A stretch of 64,000 bases of DNA from DRPG01 sp964655065 (GTDB lineage Bacteria > Myxococcota_A > UBA796 > GCA-2862545). Position 1 is the first letter of the stretch; each line of letters opens with the position of its first letter. Shown piece after piece: positions 51,163 to 63,321 of the stretch. A program made the translations under genes and the position numbers. Under the pieces are notes generated by a model. The model ran no database searches, was not told the DNA's origin, and saw only the letters and a program-made list of their open reading frames with translations. The stretch covers positions 32,215 to 96,214 of the forward strand of contig CAZZLC010000024.1 of assembly GCA_964655065.1 (NCBI GenBank), in the 5' to 3' direction.

Positions 51163-52175
51163 CCGTGAACGAGATGATGCTGGCGGCGCTGCAGCCGTCG
51201 TACGGGGGCCCCGATGTGATTCGGGTCGCCGAGGTGGCCCGTCCCACGGTGGGCCCGGATGACGTGTTGGTGAAGGTGAGAGCTGCGTCGCTGAACTTCG
51301 GCGACCGAATGCTCCTCACCGGGCGCCCGTGGCTGTTTCGGCCCCTGGCCTACGGGCTACGACGGCCGCTGAATCCCGTCGCGGGCATGGCCGCGGCCGG
51401 GGTCGTGGTCGGGGTCGGCGCCGAGGTCTCGTCGTGGGCGGTCGGCGACCCGGTGTTCGGTGAGCTCGGGCGGGGAGCGCTCGCCGAGTACGTGCTCGCG
51501 AAGCCGGACGAGCTGGCCCGCAAGCCCGAGGGGGTACGCTTCGAAGAGGCAGCCACGGTCCCTGTCGCCGGGACCACGGCCCTGCAGGGGCTGGACGCTG
51601 CGGGGGTGCAGGCGGGTCATCGGGTCCTCGTGAACGGGGCGTCGGGCGGCGTCGGCACCTTCGCGGTGCAGATCGCACGGGCGCGGGGAGCGAGGGTGAC
51701 CGCGGTGTGTCGAGGGGCGAACGCCGCGCAGGCGCGAGCCCTCGGAGCGGAGGCGGTGATCGACTACACCGCGGAGCGCTACGTCGACGTGGGCGAGCGG
51801 TTCGACTTGGTCCTCGACCTGGTCGGCAACCACTCGCTCTCGGCGCGGATGCGGGTGTTGGACCGGGGCGGCGTGTACGTAGCGTCGTTCGGGCGGGGCG
51901 GAGGTGGGCTCCTGGGTCCGCTGCCTCGCATCGTCTCGGTGGGGGTGCGCTCGGTGTTGGCCCCGCGGCGGGTGAAGATGCTCGCGGGGCAGCCGTCGGC
52001 GACGGACCTGGCCACCGTGGTGGAGATGATGAGCGACGGCGCGATCCGCTCGGTGATCGAGGCGCGGTACTCGCTTGCGGAGGCCGCTCGGGCCTACCGG
52101 CACCTGGTGGAGGAGTCGGTGCGGGGGAAGATCGTGGTGGCCATCGACGACCCCCTGGCGTTCGGGCCGCGGTGA
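51159..52175 (+). CDS. Zinc-free MDR oxidoreductase (quinone reductase type)
   Basis: A 338-residue medium-chain dehydrogenase/reductase. It has the GroES-like half (VLVKVRAASLNFGDRMLLTGRP), then NGASGGVGTFAVQIARARGARV with the NADPH-binding AxxGxxG pattern and LVLDLVGNHSL. The structural and catalytic zinc ligands of alcohol dehydrogenases are missing. Such enzymes reduce quinones or enones with NADPH. The start GTG 51159 overlaps the previous stop; ATG 51174 or 51177 are alternatives. Confidence 0.88.
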   Translation: MTVNEMMLAALQPSYGGPDVIRVAEVARPTVGPDDVLVKVRAASLNFGDRMLLTGRPWLFRPLAYGLRRPLNPVAGMAAAGVVVGVGAEVSSWAVGDPVFGELGRGALAEYVLAKPDELARKPEGVRFEEAATVPVAGTTALQGLDAAGVQAGHRVLVNGASGGVGTFAVQIARARGARVTAVCRGANAAQARALGAEAVIDYTAERYVDVGERFDLVLDLVGNHSLSARMRVLDRGGVYVASFGRGGGGLLGPLPRIVSVGVRSVLAPRRVKMLAGQPSATDLATVVEMMSDGAIRSVIEARYSLAEAARAYRHLVEESVRGKIVVAIDDPLAFGPR

Positions 52176-52278
52176 GGGTCGGATTCCGAGCCGCGCCCGC
52201 TCGCGGCCACTCGGGGGCCCCGCTCGTCGAGCCTGACCGGGGCTCGCGTTTCTCGGCGTTGCCGGATAGGCAGGGTCC

Positions 52279-52890
52279 ATGGCGCGTCCCGAGAACCCAG
52301 CCATCCCCTCGCGATACGTCGTCGAGAACACCCACGACGGTCTCGTGCTGGACTTCCCGCGGCGTCCGCCCGAGGGCGGCACCGTGCTGTTCGGCATGCT
52401 CGGCTGGCTCGTCGTCGGTGCCCTCACCCTCTGGGCGCTCGCCTACCCCTGGGCCTCGTTCGTCGAGTCGATGCGCTGGTGGGCGGTCAACCGCGAGGTC
52501 CTGACCTTCCGCTGGATGGTCCTGGGCATGCCGCTGTGGCCCGTCGTCTTCGGCGGGCTGTGGCTGTGGGTCCGCGGTCCGGCGCTGCTCCGCGTCAAGG
52601 TCGACCGGCACGCCATCCACTGGCGCGGTCGCATCGGCTGGAACCGTCTCGCCTGGTCGGAGCTCGCGCGCGTGACCGTACGCCCGAGGCACCTCGCCCT
52701 CACCACCCGCCAGGGCCGGGTCCGGCTGCTTCCGGCCCTACCCGGCGCGGTGATGCGGTCGCTCTACCAGTTCGTCCTGCACCAGTGGGCCGAGGCGAAC
52801 CACGGCCGCGACGACGAGATTCCCGAGGCGATTCGGGACCTCGTCACGCGGCGTCGGGCCCAGGAAGCTCAGAATCGCGCGGCGACGTAG
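52279..52890 (+). CDS. Two-helix membrane protein of unknown function
   Basis: A 203-residue protein with two membrane helices (about 36-60 and 80-100, LFGMLGWLVVGALTLWALAY and WMVLGMPLWPVVFGGLWLWV), then a PH-like segment (VKVDRHAIHWRGRIGWNRLAWSELARV). The helix-helix-PH-like order recalls YdbT/DUF304 proteins. The last 22 bases overlap the converging beta-barrel gene. No clear ribosome site. Confidence 0.7.
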   Translation: MARPENPAIPSRYVVENTHDGLVLDFPRRPPEGGTVLFGMLGWLVVGALTLWALAYPWASFVESMRWWAVNREVLTFRWMVLGMPLWPVVFGGLWLWVRGPALLRVKVDRHAIHWRGRIGWNRLAWSELARVTVRPRHLALTTRQGRVRLLPALPGAVMRSLYQFVLHQWAEANHGRDDEIPEAIRDLVTRRRAQEAQNRAAT

Positions 52891-53735
52891 CCGCCGACCG
52901 TGCCCCCGACGTTGCCCGTCTCGGGGTCGTCCGTCTGGTAGAGGACCTCGAGGCGCCCGCGCAGCCCGAGGTCGACCTGGCGAGCTGGCGTGACCTGCAC
53001 GCGACCATCGAGGAAGAGCTGCTCCCAGATCCCGGTGACCTCGGTGTTCGTGACGTCGAAGTCGACGACCTGGGTGCCGAAGATCACGGCGACCTTCTTG
53101 GAGGCCTGCACGCCGAGGCCGACGTTGCCCACGAGCGAGACGGTGGGGTCGCTGCCGAGGGTGATGGGGATGGCGCCCTCGCCGAAGGTCAGGAACACCC
53201 TCCTGCTCAAGAGATGCCGGGCGTCGAGCGCCACGACCAGCTGACCAGGGTCGTCGCCGGTGGGAATGCCGACGTCGAGGCCCGGGGCCCAGTCGAGTCG
53301 CTGGCCGTCGGAGACGAGCACGCGAGCCCGCAGCCCGATCACCTCCGTCGACGAGAATTCGGGCGCGAGGTCGAGACCCGAGTTGACCCCGACCTCGACG
53401 ATGTCGCCGATGCCGACGTTCACGCCGAAGTCCGCCACGCCGCCATCACCGTTCGAGTTGGCGAAGTAGTCTGCACCGAGCCCGATCTCGGCCATGGCTT
53501 TGGGCAGCACGAGCGGACGACGAATCTCCTGAAACGGATACCGCTCCTTCTTGAAGGGACCGCGGTACGGGTCCCGCCGCTTGCGGGCCTTGCGGCGGGG
53601 CCGGTTGTCGCCGGGGCGCTTCTTCTGCCCGAACGACTTTCGATCGACGGCCTGCATCTCCGTCTTGGCCAGCGGCGCATCGGCCGCCTCGGCGGGGACG
53701 GCGAGGAACGAGGACACGCAAGACAACAAGAACAT
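52869..53735 (-). CDS. Probable outer-membrane beta-barrel protein
   Basis: A 288-residue protein. A signal peptide (1-18, ending AEAAD) is followed by a basic Arg/Lys-rich linker (SFGQKKRPGDNRPRRKARKRR) and then repeated strand-like segments (AEIGLGADYFA, FGVNVGIGDIVEVGVNSGL, GRLEVLYQTDD), ending in GGYVAARF with the terminal Phe expected for BAM substrates. GGAGAG precedes the ATG. Its 3' end overlaps the previous gene. Confidence 0.75.
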   Translation of the reverse strand: MFLLSCVSSFLAVPAEAADAPLAKTEMQAVDRKSFGQKKRPGDNRPRRKARKRRDPYRGPFKKERYPFQEIRRPLVLPKAMAEIGLGADYFANSNGDGGVADFGVNVGIGDIVEVGVNSGLDLAPEFSSTEVIGLRARVLVSDGQRLDWAPGLDVGIPTGDDPGQLVVALDARHLLSRRVFLTFGEGAIPITLGSDPTVSLVGNVGLGVQASKKVAVIFGTQVVDFDVTNTEVTGIWEQLFLDGRVQVTPARQVDLGLRGRLEVLYQTDDPETGNVGGTVGGYVAARF

Positions 53736-53801
53736 GGGCTCTCCAGCGACAATGGCGCGCCCATATTGGCACGCTCCGCGGGACGCGGGAGTGTCGCCCC
53801 G

Positions 53802-54278
53802 TCACCCGGGAGGGCTCGCCTCTCCGACGAGCCGCAGCGCTTCGGCGTAGTGGGCCTCTCGGAACCCGGCTTCTGCGCCCCGGAACCTCGGGCGAACGGT
53901 CCGGTGCTCGAACGGGTCCACGTCCTCGGCGTCCTCGAGGATCAGGATCTGGTTGGGACCCACGTTGTTGGCGGCCATCCAGTCCGCGATCTCCCGGCCG
54001 CGGTCGAAGTCGTAGCGCACCGGCGTGGCACCGATCACTTTCACCGAGAGCCCGCCGCGCTCGAGGATGCGGACGAGCGCGTCGAGCGGGTGTAGCTGTC
54101 GCCACGAGCTCGAGATGACGACCGAGGCATCGAGCTGGTCACAGAGCCGCTGAACCATCCGCACGCACTCGGGATCGAGCAGCTCGTGCTTGGCCGCCTC
54201 CGGCGAGCCGTCGGCGAACCACTCGTCCCACGTGTCCTCGGTCGCGAGGACGCCGTCGATGTCGAGGAAGACGTACAC
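53802..54278 (-). CDS. HAD-like phosphatase (Swiss-army-knife HAD type)
   Basis: A 158-residue HAD-superfamily protein. The start reads YVFLDIDGVLATEDTW, giving the DxDGV nucleophile motif. VVISSSWRQLHPLD gives motif II with the Ser. LILEDAEDVDPF gives the acidic motif. The pattern matches the HAD domain found in RNA-repair and small stand-alone proteins. The start is uncertain; GTG 54278 is the nearest and gives a proper length. The next gene on the same strand ends 56 bases upstream. Confidence 0.78.
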   Translation of the reverse strand: MYVFLDIDGVLATEDTWDEWFADGSPEAAKHELLDPECVRMVQRLCDQLDASVVISSSWRQLHPLDALVRILERGGLSVKVIGATPVRYDFDRGREIADWMAANNVGPNQILILEDAEDVDPFEHRTVRPRFRGAEAGFREAHYAEALRLVGEASPPG

Positions 54279-54334
54279 GACTTCCGGTATCCGGATCTGC
54301 CCGGGCGCGTGAATCGAGGCGGTTCCCGAGTCGG

Positions 54335-55353
54335 TCAGCGCTGAACGAGCAGCACCCCGTGTCCGTCCGGATCCCGCACGATGCCCGCCCGTCCGCCGTC
54401 GGGGCACAGCCCGCACTCGGCGACGCGCTCCGAAACCGTGGTCACCCCGGCCTCGACGAGCTTCGCCCACACGGCATCCACGTCGTCGACTCGAATGGCG
54501 GTGTGCCACCACGCGAGGTCGTTCGGCGCAGGCACTGGCGCATCGATCACGCCGGGCGCCTCGTACTCGAGGAACTCGACCCCGGGACCGTCGGGGCCGC
54601 CGAGGCCGGTGATCGCCACCACCGCGCCCTCCACGCCGCTGAGCGCTTCTTGCTCGGCCCCTTGATTGAACGAGGTGCCCCGGACCGCCAGCCCGACCTG
54701 GTCGCGGTAGAACGTGAGCGAACGCTCGCTGTCCCTCACCGCAATCGCGCTGTGGTCGATGCCGAGCACCAGCGGACCCTCGGTCTGGTGCCACGCCTCG
54801 GGACCCTTGTCGTCGGGGTACCAGATGAGCTCGAGCGCACGGCGGTCCGCGTCGCGGAAGTAGTAGGCACGGATGCCGCCAGCGGCAGGGTTCGACATCG
54901 GAATGGTCTGCGGCCCGCCCACGGACACGGGCACCGTACCCGCCGCGGCGACCTTGTCGTACACGGCGTCGATGTCCCGGGTCACGATGGCGACGTGCTG
55001 AAAGTCGGAGGCATTGCTCACCGGTGCCTCCGGGGCGGGCTCCCCGACCGGGGCCACCTGGGCGACCACCACGGTCTGATCGCCGAGCGTCAGCTCCACC
55101 CGCCGCGCGGTTGCGCCCTCGAGGCCGGTGAGCACGGACAGCTCGGCGTCGGCCACCTCCGTCGGGGTCGAGGCGGTGGCCCCGAGGGTGTCGACGAAGA
55201 ACGCCACCGAGCGGTCGAGGTCGCCCACCGTGAACCCGTAGAACGCGACCTCGGGCGGGACCGGGGCCGGCGCCGGGACGGGAGCCGGCTCCGGGGCTTC
55301 GACGGGTGCGTTCGTACGGCAAGCGATCGCGAACAGCGAAACGACGGCAATCA

Positions 55354-55354
<1 letters not shown>
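54335..55354 (-). CDS. VOC/glyoxalase-family lipoprotein
   Basis: A 339-residue protein. The signal MIAVVSLFAIACRT ends in a lipobox, then a Pro/Ala-rich linker (APVPAPAPVPP). Two VOC modules follow (about 37-165 and 190-338), with DFQHVAIVTRDIDAVY and VLGIDHSAIAVRDSERSL, and HTAIRVDDVDAVWAKLVEAG late. His and Glu ligands are partly kept. Substrate unknown. ATG 55354 overlaps the GH63 stop by one base, so it is the last gene of the SDR-GMC-GH63 operon. Confidence 0.82.
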
Positions 55355-57980
<2,626 letters not shown>

Positions 57981-57984
<4 letters not shown>

Positions 57985-59516
57985 CCGAGCCGCTCCAGCA
58001 AGTGGTCACCGACGCGTAGCGCGTTGGCGATGATGGTCAGCGAGGGGTTGACGGCCCCGCAGGAGGGGAACACGCTCCCGTCCACGATGTAGAGGTTGTC
58101 GACGTCGTGAGCCTTGCAGAAGCGATCCACCACGCTCGTGGCGGGGTCGGTGCCCATGCGGGCGGTCCCGTTCTGGTGGCTCACCCCGGAGATCGCGAGG
58201 TGGCCACCGACATACGCCGAGGGCAGGTGACAGGCGGTGTGGCATCCCGTGCGCTGCAGGGCCTCCACCAACACGTCGTGCAGGCCTTGGTACGCGGCGA
58301 GGTTGTTCGCGTGGTACGCCAGCCGGATTGTCCCGTCGGGAGCGAGGGTCACCCGATTGTCGGGTCGTGGGAGATCCTCGGCCGTGAGAAAGAAGTCCAG
58401 GCCGTGGGTCTCGAAGCGCTCGACGGGCAGGTCGAGGCCCGCCTCGTCGCGGGCGGCCTGCAGGCTCGCGCGGTCCGAGCGGCCCATCAGCTGCACCATG
58501 CCGAGAGGGTGTCCGCCATCGGGGCCGTGGTGGTAGAAGTCCGTGACGGCCAGGGTCTTCTGGAAGCGCGAGGGGTTCTCGACGTCCGACACCGCGATCA
58601 GGGTGCCGTTGTTGTGTGCCATGTAGTTGCGGCCGACCTGGTCGCTTCGGTTGGCCAGGCCGCCGGGGTGGGCGTCGCTGGCGGAGCGCAGGAGCAGGGC
58701 GGCGGTCTGGATGGCGCCGCACGCCACGACAACGACGTCTCCCTCGAAGACCTGCTCGCTGCCATCGACGTCCGCCACCACCGACGTCACGGTGCGTCCG
58801 CTCGCGTCGGTGACCAGGCGGGTCACGCAGGCGCGGGTCACGATGGCCACGTTGTCGTGCTGCAGCGCGGGCAGCACCCCGCAGACCTCCGCGTCGGCCT
58901 TGGTCGTGGTGGGGTCCGGGTAGCCGTCGAAGCGGGAGAGGTTCACGACAGCGGCGCGGCCCTCCGCGCCGTCGGTGGGCAGGCGGAGCCCAATCGGCGC
59001 GGGGAACGGACGCCAGCCCTGGGCGCGCAGGTCGTCGTTCAGCTTGGCGATGCGCGGCTCGTGGTCGAGCGGGCCCCACGGGAGCGGCTCCGACTCGGGC
59101 GGCTCGGTGGGGTCGGCGCCGCGTACGCCGTGCACGCTGTACCAGTGCTCCGCTTCGAGGTAGTACGGGCGCAGGTCGGCGTAGTCGAGGGGCCAGGCCG
59201 GCGAGACGCCGTCGGCGTGCTGGACCTCACCGAAGTCGGCCTCGCGAAGCCGGAACAACGCCGCGCCGTAGACCTTGGTGTTTCCGCCGACCCAGTAGTG
59301 GGTGTAGGGGGAGAAGGGCTGACCGTCTTGATCGTGCCAGGTGAGGCCCGGCCGGTAGCGGCCCGCGCTCACGAGCTCCGGATCCCAGTTCTCGTGCTCG
59401 CGGGGCAGAAAGTCGCCGCGCTCGAGCAACAGGATGCGCTTCCCGCTGCCCGCGAGGCGACGGGCGAGGGAGCCTCCGCCGGCGCCGGTGCCGACGATGA
59501 TGACGTCGTAGTGCAT
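57981..59516 (-). CDS. GMC-family FAD oxidoreductase
   Basis: A 511-residue FAD enzyme. The dinucleotide motif is VIIVGTGAGGGSLARRLA (GxGxxG, 8-13). Further on come HYWVGGNTKVYGAALFR, HQNGTARMG with the active-site His, and DGSVFPSCGAVNPSLTIIANA, the C-terminal FAD motif. The family oxidises sugars and alcohols. ATG 59516 overlaps the SDR stop by one base; the SDR and this enzyme may act in turn on a sugar. The protein lacks a signal. Confidence 0.92.
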
Positions 59517-60325
59517 CAGCCCCCCGTCGCGAAGCCGGGGTACAGCGTCATGCCACCGTCGACGTAGATGTTGGTTCCGTGGATGTAGTCGGCCTGATCG
59601 GAGACGAGGAACGCCACGACCTTGCCGATGTCCTCGACCTCGCCGACCCGCTTGGTGGGGATGAGCTCGAGGAGCTTGACGAGCCCGTCGGGGGACTCCC
59701 AGACGTCGCGGTTGATGGGGGTCTTGATGGCGCCGGGGCACACGCTGTTGACGCGAATGCCCTCGGGACCTAGCTCCTGCGCGATGGACTTCATCATGAG
59801 CATGACGCCGCCCTTCGAGGTCGCGTAGTTCACGTGGCCCGCCCACGGAATGACGTCGTGCACGGAGCTCATGCAGATGATCTTGCCGAGTGCGCGCGAG
59901 ACCTGCGGCCGCATCCCTCGGCGCCGGAACTCGCGAGCCGCGGCCCGCGCGCACAAGAACTGCCCGGTGAGGTTCACGTCGAGCACCTTGCGCCACTGCG
60001 CGAGGGTCATGTCCGTGAAGTCGGCGTCCTGCTGGAGCCCCGCGTTGTTCACGAGGACGTCCACCGTGCCGTAGTGCTCGACCGCCTTCGCGAACATCGC
60101 GTCGACCTGCGTCTCGTCGGAGACATCAGCCATGACCGCGATGGCATCACCGCCCAGCTCCTTGACCTCGGCGACCACGGCCTCCGCCGCGTCCGGGTGG
60201 CCGATGTAGTTCACCACGATGTTCGCGCCCGCCTTGGCGAGCTCCAGCGCACAGCCGCGGCCGATTCCCGAGCTCGCGCCCGTGATGACGGCGGTTTGCC
60301 GCTCCAGGTTGCAGATCAACGCCAC
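59516..60325 (-). CDS. Short-chain dehydrogenase, glucose-1-dehydrogenase type
   Basis: A 269-residue SDR. TGASSGIGRG (14-23) binds NAD(P), NNAGLQQ is conserved, Ser lies in ICMSSVHDV, and the catalytic pair is in YATSKGG. The C-terminal TKRVGEVEDIGKVVAFLVSDQADYI-type end (cited as IHGTNIYVDGGMT) is typical of glucose 1-dehydrogenases. It is the first gene of a four-gene operon with GMC, GH63 and VOC. GTG 60325 follows GAGGAGGTC. A CRP-like site lies about 130 bases upstream. Confidence 0.9.
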   Translation of the reverse strand: MALICNLERQTAVITGASSGIGRGCALELAKAGANIVVNYIGHPDAAEAVVAEVKELGGDAIAVMADVSDETQVDAMFAKAVEHYGTVDVLVNNAGLQQDADFTDMTLAQWRKVLDVNLTGQFLCARAAAREFRRRGMRPQVSRALGKIICMSSVHDVIPWAGHVNYATSKGGVMLMMKSIAQELGPEGIRVNSVCPGAIKTPINRDVWESPDGLVKLLELIPTKRVGEVEDIGKVVAFLVSDQADYIHGTNIYVDGGMTLYPGFATGG

Positions 60326-60455
60326 GAGACCTCCTCACTGTGTTCCGCCCCGCTCGCCTTCGCAGTACGCGCTGCGCTCGGCCGGCTCCCCTCGCTTCGC
60401 GCGAGGGAGGCCGCGGTTCCTGACGAGCAGTCTCACCGGCGGGACCGAGGGGGGC

Positions 60456-60471
60456 CGTGATCTTGGTCACA
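60456..60471. promoter_or_regulatory. CRP-like site upstream of the SDR operon
   Basis: The sequence is C-GTGA-TCTTGG-TCAC-A: GTGA at 60457-60460 and TCAC at 60467-60470 around six bases, nine of ten positions of TGTGA-N6-TCACA. It lies in the gap between the regulator gene (ends 60489) and the SDR start (60325). Confidence 0.65.
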
Positions 60472-60488
60472 TCGGGCGAAAGTTTGGA

Positions 60489-61280
60489 TCAGGCGTAGGT
60501 GCGGCCCAGTCGTTTCAGTCGTGTGAGGCTGGGAATGCAGAGCACGCGTCCGATGCGGTGCACGTAGTCGCGCTTCTGCATCTGGCTGATCACTCGGCTG
60601 ACGGACTCGCGGCTCGCGCCCACCAGGTCGGCGAGGTCTTGCTGGGAGAGGCGAACGTCGAGCGCCACGCCGTGACTGCACTTCTCGGGGTAGTCCTTGC
60701 ACATCTGGAGAATCGTCTCCACCACGCGCACCTCGACGGACTTGAACACGAGGCTGGTGACCCGGCGCGACAGCCTGCGCTGGCGCTCGTCGAGCGCTTG
60801 GATCACGGACAGCGCGATCCCCCCGTTTCGGCCCATGACCTGCCAGAGCACGGGCTGCGGGACGCCGAGGAGCACGCTGTCTTCGAGGCCCTGTACGAAG
60901 AGCTCCTGGTCGGGGGAGGGCGAGAGCGAGCCGAAGAACCCTCCGGGGTCGATCACGTCCTCGATCAGCTTGCGGCCTTCGTCGGTGAGGTGGACGAGCT
61001 TCACTCCGCCCGAGGCGACCACCCACACCCGTGCGCCGTCACCGAGGTACGTCTCCTCGCGGGTCGAGATGCTGCGACGGGTTGCGTGTCGGGTCAACTC
61101 CGCCAGATCGTCGGCGGGGAGCTCGGCGAAGATGCCCGTGCGAGCCAGGGTCCAGGCGGATCCCGATTCGACGTCCAGCCGATCCGGGAGCTCGCCCCGG
61201 GCCTCGAGCTCGGCCTCCCGGGCCTCCGTCTCTCGAAGCTCGCGGATCTCCTCCGGGGTGGCGTGGACGTGCTCCTCCAC
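60489..61280 (-). CDS. CRP/FNR-family transcription regulator
   Basis: A 263-residue regulator. An acidic N-terminal extension (1-40) precedes a cNMP-type beta-roll (about 45-160; TGIFAELPADDLAEL, VVASGGVKLVHLTDEGRKLI, DPGGFFGSL), then a dimer helix and a winged helix (about 205-245; LSQQDLADLVGASRESVSRVI). The recognition helix SRESVSRV resembles CRP (SRETVGRI), which reads GTGA half sites. It lacks the FNR cysteines. GTG 61280 follows GGAGGACGCC. Two GTGA-N6-TCAC sites flank the gene. Confidence 0.93.
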   Translation of the reverse strand: MEEHVHATPEEIRELRETEAREAELEARGELPDRLDVESGSAWTLARTGIFAELPADDLAELTRHATRRSISTREETYLGDGARVWVVASGGVKLVHLTDEGRKLIEDVIDPGGFFGSLSPSPDQELFVQGLEDSVLLGVPQPVLWQVMGRNGGIALSVIQALDERQRRLSRRVTSLVFKSVEVRVVETILQMCKDYPEKCSHGVALDVRLSQQDLADLVGASRESVSRVISQMQKRDYVHRIGRVLCIPSLTRLKRLGRTYA

Positions 61281-61329
61281 GGCGTCCTCCTGAAACCTCC
61301 GCTAACCGGTCGCAGGTTCGTCGCGCCGG

Positions 61330-61345
61330 TGTGACCAGAGTCACG
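61330..61345. promoter_or_regulatory. CRP-like site between the regulator and the debranching enzyme
   Basis: TGTGA (61330-61334), spacer CCAGAG, TCAC (61341-61344) then G: nine of ten to the CRP consensus. It lies 49 bases upstream of the regulator's own start and 47 bases upstream of the glucan enzyme start, so it could serve both. Confidence 0.65.
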
Positions 61346-61350
61346 GACGG

Positions 61351-61370
61351 TGTCGCCCGGCTTGGCGACA
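61351..61370. promoter_or_regulatory. Second palindrome in the same divergent gap
   Basis: TGTCGCC (61351-61357), spacer CGGCTT, GGCGACA (61364-61370): a perfect 7-bp inverted repeat, 22 bases upstream of the debranching-enzyme start. It may be an operator of another repressor, or a leader hairpin. Confidence 0.4.
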
Positions 61371-61392
61371 CTACAGGGAGCCGGAGGATTTG

Positions 61393-63321
61393 ATGACCGC
61401 GTTGCCGATCCTGAACCCCACCCGCGGAGCGACCCTCGAGGAGGCCGAACAGGCCGAGTGGCTGCTCACCAATGGCCTCGGGGGGTTCGCGATGGGCACC
61501 GTGGCGGGCCCGAACACGCGCCGCTACCACGGGCTGCTGATCGCGGCGCACGATCCCCCTCGCCGGCGTCAGGTCGTGGCCACTCGCGTCGACGAGGTCG
61601 TGATGTACGACGGTCAGCGCATCGAGCTCGCCACCAACCGGTGGGCGTCCGGCGCGGTGGCGCCGCGTGGCTGGGCGTTGCTGGACGACTTCTGGCTCGA
61701 GGGTCGCACGCCGGTGTGGCGCTGGCGGATCGGTGATCTCCTGCTCGAGCGCCGCATCGCGATGCCTCGCGGGCGCAACGCGACCAGCGTGCGATGGACG
61801 GTGATCGAGGCCGAGGGTCCGGTTGCGCTCGAGGTGCGGCTGATCGCCGAGCGCCGCGGGTTCCACGGGCTGACCCACGAGGGCGACGGCAGCGAGCCCG
61901 GGCGCCTCGCGGTGCGCGCGTGGGGCGGGCACTTCGCGCGCCACGAGGCGTGGTACCGCGACTACCTCTACCTCAGGGAGCGGGAGCGGGGGCTCGATCA
62001 CGTAGGCGACGCCATGATGATCGGTGAGCTCAACGCGGCGCTGACCAAGGGCGGGACCGCCGATCTCGCGATGGCCGCGACGCCCATCGACGCCTGGTCG
62101 CACCCCGACTACTCCGACGCCGTCTTCACGGAGGCCGCGGTGTGGGAGCGTGAGCTGCTCGCGCGGGCCTCGGGACTCGGCGACGCGCCGGGGTGGATCC
62201 AGCGGCTGGTGCTGGCGGCGGACCAGTTCGTGGTCCAGCGCGCGGATGGCGGCCCGACCGTGATCGCGGGCTATCCCTGGTTCGGGGACTGGGGCCGCGA
62301 CACGATGATCGCGCTGCAGGGGCTCACGGTCAGCGTGGGGCGGCCGGAGGTCGCGGCGGGGGTGCTGCGCGCGTACGCGGCCCACGTCGACCGCGGCATG
62401 TTGCCGAACCGGTTCCCCGACGAGGGTGAGGAGCCCGAATACAACACGGTCGACGCGACGCTGTGGTTCGTGGAGGCGATCCGCCGGTACACCGCGTCGA
62501 CGGGCGACCTCTCGCTCGCGGGCGATCTGTTCGGGGTGCTCGAAGACATCGTGGCCAACCACGAGGCAGGCACACGGTACGGCATCGTGGTGGATCCGGA
62601 GGACGGGCTCCTGCGGTCGGGAGAGCCGGGGGTCCAGCTGACCTGGATGGACGCCAAGGTCGGCGACCACGTGATCACGCCGCGCACGGGCAAGTGCGTG
62701 GAGATCAACGCCCTGTGGCACAACGCGCTCGCCACGATGGCGGATCTCGCGGGCCAGCTCGGGCGGCCTCGCGAGGGGTGGGACGCGCGTGCGGAGCGGG
62801 TGCGGGCGAGCTTCGAACGGTTCTGGGACCCGGAGCTCGGGTACTGCTACGACGTGCTCGACGGGCCGGACGGCGACGATCCGACGCTGCGACCCAACCA
62901 GCTGATCGCGCTGTCGTTGCCCCACGCGCGACTGCCCGACGAGGCGGCGCGGCGGATCGTCGAGGTGTGCGAGGCGCGGCTGCTCACGCCGTACGGAATG
63001 CGGACGCTACCCGCGGATCATCCCGACTACGTGGGGCACTACGGGGGTGGGCCGTGGGAGCGGGACCGCGCCTACCACCAGGGCACCGCGTGGGCCTGGC
63101 TGCTGGGGCCGTTCGTCGAGGCCCACCACCGGACGTTCGGGGATGTCGAGCGCGCGAAGGGGGTGCTCGCGCCGCTCGAGGATCACCTACAGGTTCACGG
63201 GCTCGGGACGATCGCGGAGATCTTCGAGGCGGACGCGCCGCACCGCCCGCGCGGGACGATCGCGCAGGCGTGGTCGGTGGCGGAGGTGCTGCGGGTGTGG
63301 GAGATGCTCAGTCGATCGTGA
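61393..63321 (+). CDS. Glycogen-debranching enzyme / amylo-alpha-1,6-glucosidase
   Basis: A 642-residue protein. The N-terminal domain (about 18-230; TNGLGGFAMGTVAGPNTRRYHGLL) and the C-terminal (alpha/alpha)6 barrel with the catalytic region YPWFGDWGRDTMIALQG match the archaeal/bacterial GDE family. ATLWFVEAIRRY and YHQGTAWAWLLGPFVEA are further family blocks. It cuts alpha-1,6 branches of glycogen or related glucans. ATG 61393 follows GGAGG; TTG 61390 is the alternative. Its end overlaps the next (converging) gene by 14 bases. Confidence 0.92.
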   Translation: MTALPILNPTRGATLEEAEQAEWLLTNGLGGFAMGTVAGPNTRRYHGLLIAAHDPPRRRQVVATRVDEVVMYDGQRIELATNRWASGAVAPRGWALLDDFWLEGRTPVWRWRIGDLLLERRIAMPRGRNATSVRWTVIEAEGPVALEVRLIAERRGFHGLTHEGDGSEPGRLAVRAWGGHFARHEAWYRDYLYLRERERGLDHVGDAMMIGELNAALTKGGTADLAMAATPIDAWSHPDYSDAVFTEAAVWERELLARASGLGDAPGWIQRLVLAADQFVVQRADGGPTVIAGYPWFGDWGRDTMIALQGLTVSVGRPEVAAGVLRAYAAHVDRGMLPNRFPDEGEEPEYNTVDATLWFVEAIRRYTASTGDLSLAGDLFGVLEDIVANHEAGTRYGIVVDPEDGLLRSGEPGVQLTWMDAKVGDHVITPRTGKCVEINALWHNALATMADLAGQLGRPREGWDARAERVRASFERFWDPELGYCYDVLDGPDGDDPTLRPNQLIALSLPHARLPDEAARRIVEVCEARLLTPYGMRTLPADHPDYVGHYGGGPWERDRAYHQGTAWAWLLGPFVEAHHRTFGDVERAKGVLAPLEDHLQVHGLGTIAEIFEADAPHRPRGTIAQAWSVAEVLRVWEMLSRS

